This document shows positions 58,780-64,000 of a stretch of DNA of 64,000 bases, in pieces. A model generated the notes under the pieces. That model saw only the letters and a list, made by a program, of their open reading frames with translations. It searched no databases and was not told the origin of the DNA. Both the position numbers and the translations under genes were made by a program. Positions within the stretch are counted from its first letter, which is position 1, and every line of letters starts with the position of its first letter. Origin of the DNA: Arthrobacter globiformis (GTDB lineage: Bacteria > Actinomycetota > Actinomycetes > Actinomycetales > Micrococcaceae); NCBI RefSeq assembly GCF_030815865.1, contig NZ_JAUSXI010000001.1, positions 3,224,001 through 3,288,000 of the forward strand. The letters run 5' to 3'.

Positions 58780-59793
58780 CTAACGGCCGCGGGCGGCGGC
58801 AGCAATGACCGTGACCGCGTGCTCCACGGCGTAGACCGGATCACGCGAGAGCCCCTTGACCTGCGCGTCGGCTTCGGCCGTGACTTGGATGGACCGGGCC
58901 AGGCCCTCCGGCGTCCACCTCCGGACGTCCCGCTGCGCCTGCTCCACCAGCCACGGCTGCATGCCCAGCTGCTTGGCGATCTGTGCCGATGATCCCTTGG
59001 CACCCGCCACCTTGGCGACGGTACGCAGCTTGGCTGCCAATGCCGCCACCAGCGGTACCGGATCGGCGCCCGTTGCCAGCGCGTGCCGGAGTGTGGACAG
59101 GGCCACGGGACCGTTGCCGGCCATGGCGGCGTCGGCCACCTTGAACGCCGTGGCCTCCACTCTTCCGCCGTAGTAGCGGTCGACCATGTCAGCATCAACG
59201 GCAGTGGAGGCGTCGGCAATGAGCTGGCTGCATGCCGCCGCCAGTTCTGACAGGTTAGCGCCGACAGCGTTGACCAGCGACTGGACTGCCTCCGGGGTGA
59301 TCCGCCTGCCGGCCGCCTTGAACTCCGCCGTAACAAAGGCGGTCTTTTCCGCATCCTTCTTCAGCGGCTGGCAGTCGACAGTGGGCCATCCCCCGGCCTT
59401 AACGGCATCGAGGAGCTTCTTGCCGCGGGTTCCGCCGCCGTGCCGGAGCACGAGGACAGCGTCCTGTTCCACGTGCTTGAGATACGTCAGTGCGTCCGTC
59501 AGGAAGGCATCGTTCATCGATTCGAGGCCGTCCACCTCGATCAGCTTGTTCTCGCCGAACAGTGACGGACTGACATGCATGGCAAGCGCCCCGGCCTCGT
59601 ATGCCCCGGCAGTGAGCCTGCTGACCTCCACGTCCGGCGCAGCCGCGCGTACCTGCGACCGGACACGGTCCATCGCCCGGATGCCGAGGTACTCCTCGGG
59701 ACCCGTAATCAGGACGACCGCTGCAGGGGTTACGTCCCGCCATGTCGCCGAATTGGCGGCGGACGTCTTCGGTCGTTGCTGGGCAGCGGCCAC
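58780..59793 (-). CDS. holA: DNA polymerase III subunit delta
   Basis: This 337-residue protein has the AAA+-like clamp-loader fold of HolA (LITGPEEYLGIRAMDRVRSQ at the N-terminus, LEVDGLES-like LIEVDGLESMND, VGANLSELAAACSQLI and the C-terminal helical domain). It opens the beta clamp with delta-prime and tau. The GTG start overlaps the comEC end by 64 bp, and GGGAGGAA precedes it. Confidence 0.92.
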   Translation of the reverse strand: MAAAQQRPKTSAANSATWRDVTPAAVVLITGPEEYLGIRAMDRVRSQVRAAAPDVEVSRLTAGAYEAGALAMHVSPSLFGENKLIEVDGLESMNDAFLTDALTYLKHVEQDAVLVLRHGGGTRGKKLLDAVKAGGWPTVDCQPLKKDAEKTAFVTAEFKAAGRRITPEAVQSLVNAVGANLSELAAACSQLIADASTAVDADMVDRYYGGRVEATAFKVADAAMAGNGPVALSTLRHALATGADPVPLVAALAAKLRTVAKVAGAKGSSAQIAKQLGMQPWLVEQAQRDVRRWTPEGLARSIQVTAEADAQVKGLSRDPVYAVEHAVTVIAAAARGR

Positions 59794-61676
59794 TGGTGGT
59801 TCCTCCCGGGGTTCGGATTGCAGACTCTAAGTCTCCCACGGACGCTCGGGCCGCCGCGGCGGAACGTGGCCTCCGGCAGCCGGTCAAGGAGGCGGGCGGT
59901 GCCAGCGTGCGCCGCTAGGACCAGTTTGATGGTGCCGGCGGGATGGGCGGCCATCCACACGGACTGCAATGCGACAACGGAGAACAGCAGCATGGTCAGC
60001 AACCCAAACATGCCCTCCGGCCAGGGCGGCGCGGCACCGGGCAGACCGGCGGTGAACCTGGCGACGGCTGCCACACCACTGGCAAAGAAGCCCGCCCCGC
60101 CGATCAGCACCGCCGCCAGCCAAGGCGCGAGGGGCAGGAGCGCCACGGCCGCCGTGCCCAGGATGGTCACGGGCGCTACGAGCGGGGCAACGAGGACGTT
60201 GGCCAGCAGCGAGTAGGTGGAAAACTGTGGTTGCAGCACCACAATGACGGGGCCGCACAGCACCTGGGCTGACAGGGGCACGGCAACAGCAGCCGCCACC
60301 CAGCGTGGCACGCTCGGCGGAAACCAGCCCAGGATGCAGCGTCCCAGCACAATGATCCCCAGGGTGGCCAGGACCGAGAGCAGGAACCCAAAGCTGACGC
60401 CCAGTTCCGGCTCCATGAGCAGCAGGGCAATCACGGCCAGGCAAAGGAAACTCAGTCCGCGGCCGGCCCGGCCGCCTGCCAGGGATGCCAAAGCAATCGC
60501 ACCCATCAGCGATGCCCTGAGCACGCTCGCATCGGGACCAACCATGAGGACGAACAAGCCGAGGCCCGCGAGGGCGACGGCTGCGGCCGGAATCCTGGCT
60601 AGGCGCAGCGAGCGTGCCGCCAACAGCAGGGCGCCGAGTATCAGGCTGCAGTTGGCGCCGGACACCGCCGTCAGGTGAGTCAGGCCCACGGTCTTCATGG
60701 CTGTCTCGAGCTCCTCGCTGAGGCCGCCGGTATCGCCCGTGACCATGCCCGGGAGGAGGCCCCTCGCGTCGGGGGCCAGCCAGCCGGCGGCAGAGGCGAA
60801 CCGCTTGCCCAGAGCGGCCGGCGCCTGCTGCCAATCCTGCAATGCTGCGAGCTGGACGGGCGGTGATGACGCAGTCAGGATCGCCGCCTCCACCCGGCCC
60901 GGGTCTGGAGGCCGGAGCTTTCCGGTGATCCGAAGCAACTGGCCCGTGCCGGCGTGCTGCCACTCCTGTCCGCTGATGATGACCACCGGCAGATGCGCAT
61001 GCATTACCAGGCCGCCCGACGTCAAGGACCGGAGCACCGAAGCCACAGCCCAGCGTTCGGCATGCCCGGAGGGGCCGGGCGTCTTGAGGGCACGGGGCGC
61101 CCCGGTGATCTCGGCTTCCGCCACGACTGATGCACGCGCGGCGATGAGTCCCGCCACCTGCTCGTCGTGGCGCTGGGCCGACGACACGGCCGAATGGGCA
61201 GCCGATGCCGCGGCGAGCATGAGTGCTGCCGTAAGGGTGGTCAGGAAACTGCGCCGCCAGCGTCCTTCGGCTTTCTTCCTCCGCAGAAGCATGGCGAGCA
61301 GCACTCCGGCGCACGCGGCGAGGCTGCCCCACACAAGCAGAAGGATGCCTGGTGCTAGCCACGGCCCGGCTGCGGCGGCTGCCCACACCAGCAGTGCGGT
61401 CGGGGCAAGGCGAAGGTCGGTCCGGCGCCGGTTCGGTTCGGTTTCGGCCATGTCCTGTCCGTCCGGCAGCAGACGACGGCGAATGTCAGCGCGGATCTTC
61501 TGGCTGAGGGCACTCGTGGGACCGGGATGGGGCGGAGGCTGTGACGGCAAGGAATCAAGAGGGGCGGAATCACCGGATAGGCGTTCGCCCGGCGTGGAGC
61601 CGACCCTTGGGAAATCCACGGCCGCCTGGACATAGCGGTGCCATCGGCTGGCCGCGCGTTCGTTCCTGCTATCCAT
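59730..61676 (-). CDS. comEC: ComEC/Rec2 family membrane protein without MBL domain
   Basis: This 648-residue protein has N-terminal helices with an OB-like DUF4131 region, and the Competence domain (LTHLTAVSGANCSLILGALLLAARSLRLARI onward) with about 8 helices. It ends about 90 residues later without the usual metallo-beta-lactamase-like HxHxDH domain. ComEC forms the DNA channel for uptake. The truncated C-terminus and its 64-bp overlap with holA are unusual. The start ATG lies 1 bp after the comEA stop. Confidence 0.85.
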   Translation of the reverse strand: MDSRNERAASRWHRYVQAAVDFPRVGSTPGERLSGDSAPLDSLPSQPPPHPGPTSALSQKIRADIRRRLLPDGQDMAETEPNRRRTDLRLAPTALLVWAAAAAGPWLAPGILLLVWGSLAACAGVLLAMLLRRKKAEGRWRRSFLTTLTAALMLAAASAAHSAVSSAQRHDEQVAGLIAARASVVAEAEITGAPRALKTPGPSGHAERWAVASVLRSLTSGGLVMHAHLPVVIISGQEWQHAGTGQLLRITGKLRPPDPGRVEAAILTASSPPVQLAALQDWQQAPAALGKRFASAAGWLAPDARGLLPGMVTGDTGGLSEELETAMKTVGLTHLTAVSGANCSLILGALLLAARSLRLARIPAAAVALAGLGLFVLMVGPDASVLRASLMGAIALASLAGGRAGRGLSFLCLAVIALLLMEPELGVSFGFLLSVLATLGIIVLGRCILGWFPPSVPRWVAAAVAVPLSAQVLCGPVIVVLQPQFSTYSLLANVLVAPLVAPVTILGTAAVALLPLAPWLAAVLIGGAGFFASGVAAVARFTAGLPGAAPPWPEGMFGLLTMLLFSVVALQSVWMAAHPAGTIKLVLAAHAGTARLLDRLPEATFRRGGPSVRGRLRVCNPNPGRNHQWPLPSNDRRRPPPIRRHGGT

Positions 61677-61677
61677 G

Positions 61678-62748
61678 TCAGACGGTCACCAATGGAAGCA
61701 ACGTTTCCAGCATTTTGGGGCCGACTCCGTCGACGGCGTCCAGTTCCTCGGGCGACTTGAAGGGGCCCTGCTGTGTGCGCCAGTCGACGATGCGCTGGGC
61801 CAACACCGGGCCAACCCTCGGCAGCTCGCCGAGTTCTTCCACGGTGGCGGTGTTGAGGTTGATCTTGCCGCCGGCACCGTCGCCTGCAGGCCCGCCGGTT
61901 CCGTCGGTTTCGGCGGCGCCTGCTCCTGATGTGCCGGCCGGGGCGGATTCGTCCGCTTGCGCAGCACCGGACGTGTCAGCCGGTGCTGCCTCGCCGCGGC
62001 GCGGTACGTGGATTTTCTGGCCGTCTTCCAGCGGGGAGGCGAGATTGAGGCGGTCGAGGTCGGCCTCCGGCCTGGCGCCCCCGGCGGCGGCGATGGCCTC
62101 ATGTACCCTGCTTCCGCGCGCGAGCCGGACCACTCCAGCCCTCTTCACCGCTCCGGCGACGTGCACCACGACATTCCCGGCCGCTGTCCCGTCACTGTCT
62201 TTGCCGTCACCGCCCGGCCCACTGCTTTCCGTACCGCCGCTGTCCGGGTTACTGCTTTCCTGGTCAGGATTGCTGGCGGCCGATTTTCCCGCGGCGTCGT
62301 GGGTGACTGAACTGAGCGGGAGGACAACAGGACCGTTGGCAGCCACCTGCCACCAGAGCAAGGCTCCGGCAATCAGCGACAGCACGCCCACCAATGCCGC
62401 GACACGGATGCCCAGTCTCCAACGGAACCGCGGCTCGGCAGCTTCGCCGGACGCCGCAGAAGCCGCGGAAACAGCCCCCGTGCCGTAAGCGAAGCCGCTC
62501 CCCGTTCCCACCTCCAGCAGCCCAGTGGGGTCGTCCGGCGACGGGACTTTCTCTTCATCGCAGGGAAGGCCGGGCGAGGCATGCGGTCCGAGCGTGGCGG
62601 CCAGCCTTCTGGCCGCCCGCCCATCTGACGCCCGGCTCTGCACGGGGCGACCCTCAACGTTGCCACGTCCACCGCCGGCGCGCCCCCCGCCAGCGCGCGG
62701 TTGAGCGCTGGTTGCGGCTCCAGCGGTCCGACGTGACATATCCACCAC
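61678..62748 (-). CDS. comEA: ComEA family helix-hairpin-helix DNA-binding protein
   Basis: This 356-residue protein has a long basic, Gly-rich N-terminus and one membrane helix (LGIRVAALVGVLSLIAGALLWW). Then come an SLBB-like domain (VVVHVAGAVKRAGVVRLARGSRVHEAIAAAGG), a low-complexity linker and the C-terminal ComEA helix-hairpin-helix (INLNTATVEELGELPRVGPVLAQRIVDWR). It binds incoming DNA outside the membrane. Together with comEC it suggests a DNA-uptake or related system. Confidence 0.92.
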   Translation of the reverse strand: MVDMSRRTAGAATSAQPRAGGGRAGGGRGNVEGRPVQSRASDGRAARRLAATLGPHASPGLPCDEEKVPSPDDPTGLLEVGTGSGFAYGTGAVSAASAASGEAAEPRFRWRLGIRVAALVGVLSLIAGALLWWQVAANGPVVLPLSSVTHDAAGKSAASNPDQESSNPDSGGTESSGPGGDGKDSDGTAAGNVVVHVAGAVKRAGVVRLARGSRVHEAIAAAGGARPEADLDRLNLASPLEDGQKIHVPRRGEAAPADTSGAAQADESAPAGTSGAGAAETDGTGGPAGDGAGGKINLNTATVEELGELPRVGPVLAQRIVDWRTQQGPFKSPEELDAVDGVGPKMLETLLPLVTV

Positions 62749-62805
62749 ACTAGGAAGCCGACAGTCCGCCCGACAGCCCCGGGCTGCGCTATGTGGATAG
62801 CGCCA

Positions 62806-62991
62806 CTACCGCTGGTAGGTGATGTAGGCCTCGTATTGGACGCGCCATTTCTCCGGTTCCTTGGGATCAGGGATGGTGGTGGTGAGGAACTGGACGCTGG
62901 TCACCTGGCCCTTCAGGTACTTCATCCAGTTCGTGACTTCGTCGGCCACATCCCGGTCCAACTGGGCGACATGGTGGACTTGCATGGACAT
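62806..62991 (-). CDS. Small hypothetical protein, 61 residues
   Basis: The ATG at 62991 has an AAGGAGG ribosome binding site with ideal spacing. The protein is hydrophilic with aromatic residues near the end (KWRVQYEAYITYQR). It could form one alpha/beta unit. I do not recognise the family. It lies between comEA and the HNH gene. Confidence 0.6.
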   Translation of the reverse strand: MSMQVHHVAQLDRDVADEVTNWMKYLKGQVTSVQFLTTTIPDPKEPEKWRVQYEAYITYQR

Positions 62992-63106
62992 GGGAGCCTC
63001 CTTGCTCGGTGGGGAGACTGTACTACCAGCGGCCAGGCACTGCTAGGCCGGGACAACTTGATGAACGAGACGCTGTCGTGACAGGCGCCCGGGCCCGGCC
63101 TTCCTC

Positions 63107-64000
63107 CTACGCTGCTGCGGACGATGCCCACTCGGGCCATGGATCCACCGGCAGTGGGGGTCCAGAGCCGTCGGGAGCTTCCGGGCTTCCGACACCGTCA
63201 AGGTCGTCGGGTGCTTCCGAAGATTCGGGGCCTGGATAGTCGTCGAACCCGTCGGACCTATCGGGTCCGTCTGGCCAGTTCGGTGGATCCGGTCCGTCGG
63301 GCGGCTCCGGCCAATCTTGGCCGGGTGGCAGTTCTGGCCAGCTGGGTGGTTCCCAGTCCTGATACTCAGCCTGGTAGGACCGACCCGAGGGTGAAACCCA
63401 ACCAGGCGGGGCGTCACGGGTCGCGCCGACGGGTCTCCACGCCGTGGTGTGTTTCAGGCGGTGGTGTTTCGGGCAGGGCTGGCCAAGGTTGGCGACGCCG
63501 GTGCCGCCGCCGTCGGACCAAGCCAATAGGTGGTCGGCGTCGTTGTCCAAGGAGTAATTGTTACAGCTCGGGGACGTGCACTTGGCGTCGCGGAGCCGCA
63601 GCCATTGGCGCATCGGCTTCGTCAGCCGGTAGCTGGTGCGGCCGATCTCCAACGGCGCCCCATCCCGCGGATCGGTTAGCACACGCAGGAACGACGTCCC
63701 GCCGTCGGCAACCAGGCGTCGCGCCATCGACGGCGGGATCGGCCCGTAACCGTCCAGCGTCGCCGGTTCCTCCGACACTCCGAGCAGAGAAAACACCGGA
63801 ACCGTGACCAGGACCTGCGCCGTGGGGGTCGGCACCTCACCGACCGGCACGGATTCTGCGGGCGGGCCGTCGACCGCACTGTCAACTGGGTGGCCTGCTG
63901 TGAGCAGCCACGTGGCGAAGGCATCGACCCGCAGCTGGGCCAGAGTCCGGGATTCGGTCGGGCCCTGCATAGCGCGGGCGGCGGCGGTGGTACTGTCCCA
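63107..64000 (-). CDS. HNH endonuclease with DUF222-type N-terminus, C-terminal part
   Basis: The frame is open at the right edge of the window, so the N-terminal part is missing. Visible are the DUF222-like segment RTLAQLRVDAFATWLL and the HNH motif (CTSPSCNNYSLDNDADHLLAWSDGGGTGVANLGQPCPKHHRLKH), followed by a Pro/Asp/Gly-rich tail of about 110 residues with repeats of PDGPD. Such proteins are very frequent in actinobacteria and probably nick or cut DNA. The His/Asn metal site is intact. Confidence 0.9.
   Translation of the reverse strand, partial: WDSTTAAARAMQGPTESRTLAQLRVDAFATWLLTAGHPVDSAVDGPPAESVPVGEVPTPTAQVLVTVPVFSLLGVSEEPATLDGYGPIPPSMARRLVADGGTSFLRVLTDPRDGAPLEIGRTSYRLTKPMRQWLRLRDAKCTSPSCNNYSLDNDADHLLAWSDGGGTGVANLGQPCPKHHRLKHTTAWRPVGATRDAPPGWVSPSGRSYQAEYQDWEPPSWPELPPGQDWPEPPDGPDPPNWPDGPDRSDGFDDYPGPESSEAPDDLDGVGSPEAPDGSGPPLPVDPWPEWASSAAA

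Overview
The window is a high-GC actinobacterial chromosome segment. Gene content and order point to the family Micrococcaceae (Arthrobacter or Pseudarthrobacter type): a split cytochrome bc1-aa3 locus (trpD / ctaE-qcrC-qcrA-qcrB ... ctaC-ctaD-ctaF), a lepA-hemW-hrcA-dnaJ-rsmE-phoH-ybeY-CBS protein-era series, a comEA-comEC-holA run with rpsT, a DasR-like site beside ptsH, and many GTG/TTG or probably leaderless starts. This placement is inferred from gene content, not from a database search. I found no tRNA or rRNA gene, insertion sequence, integrase or CRISPR array.

Region 1 (1-12.5 kb) is accessory in character. It opens with a truncated peptide deformylase. A phenolic-lipid type operon follows on the minus strand: type III polyketide synthase, SAM methyltransferase and FAD monooxygenase, with a divergent AraC regulator. 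The synthase is broken by a GC-dinucleotide expansion. Next come a VOC protein, a UvrA-like ABC ATPase, small hypothetical proteins, a lipoprotein, an alpha/beta hydrolase split by a frameshift, a DHFR-like reductase, a metallo-beta-lactamase-fold hydrolase and an orphan cyclodeaminase-domain protein.

Region 2 (12.7-20.7 kb) holds a compact catabolic unit: PucR regulator, glutaminase, an amide amino-acid type permease and a ThDP enzyme of the acetolactate-synthase family. A LysE exporter, a VOC protein, a DUF3054 membrane protein and a stand-alone Lrp/AsnC ligand-binding domain follow.

Region 3 (20.8-31.4 kb) is the respiratory core: trpD, then ctaE-qcrCAB on the plus strand and ctaC-ctaD-ctaF on the minus strand. 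Between them lie a GntR/UTRA regulator and ptsH sharing a DasR-like palindrome. Strong bidirectional hairpins separate convergent units. erpA follows.

Region 4 (31.5-49.3 kb) carries an M20 dipeptidase, DUF3043 protein, pyrD, a second frameshifted hydrolase, uppS-recO, leuA with a leucine-codon leader peptide, an M13 peptidase, an LCP cell-wall protein and the era-CBS protein-ybeY-phoH operon. A GerMN lipoprotein and rsmE complete it.

Region 5 (49.3-64 kb) contains dnaJ-hrcA under a CIRCE element, DUF3097 and DUF4870 proteins, hemW, lepA, a MazF/PemK-like protein, rpsT, an unknown 348-residue protein, holA, comEC, comEA, a 61-residue protein and the C-terminal part of an HNH/DUF222 endonuclease.

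The most unusual theme is a set of short tandem duplications: 2 bp and 5 bp units that break genes, and 15 to 17 bp units that sit on stop codons or in an operator region. The best regulatory finds are the leuA leader peptide, the dre-like site at ptsH and the CIRCE element. I did not find a clearly new multi-gene system. The glutaminase/ThDP cluster is the most plausible candidate for undescribed biochemistry.
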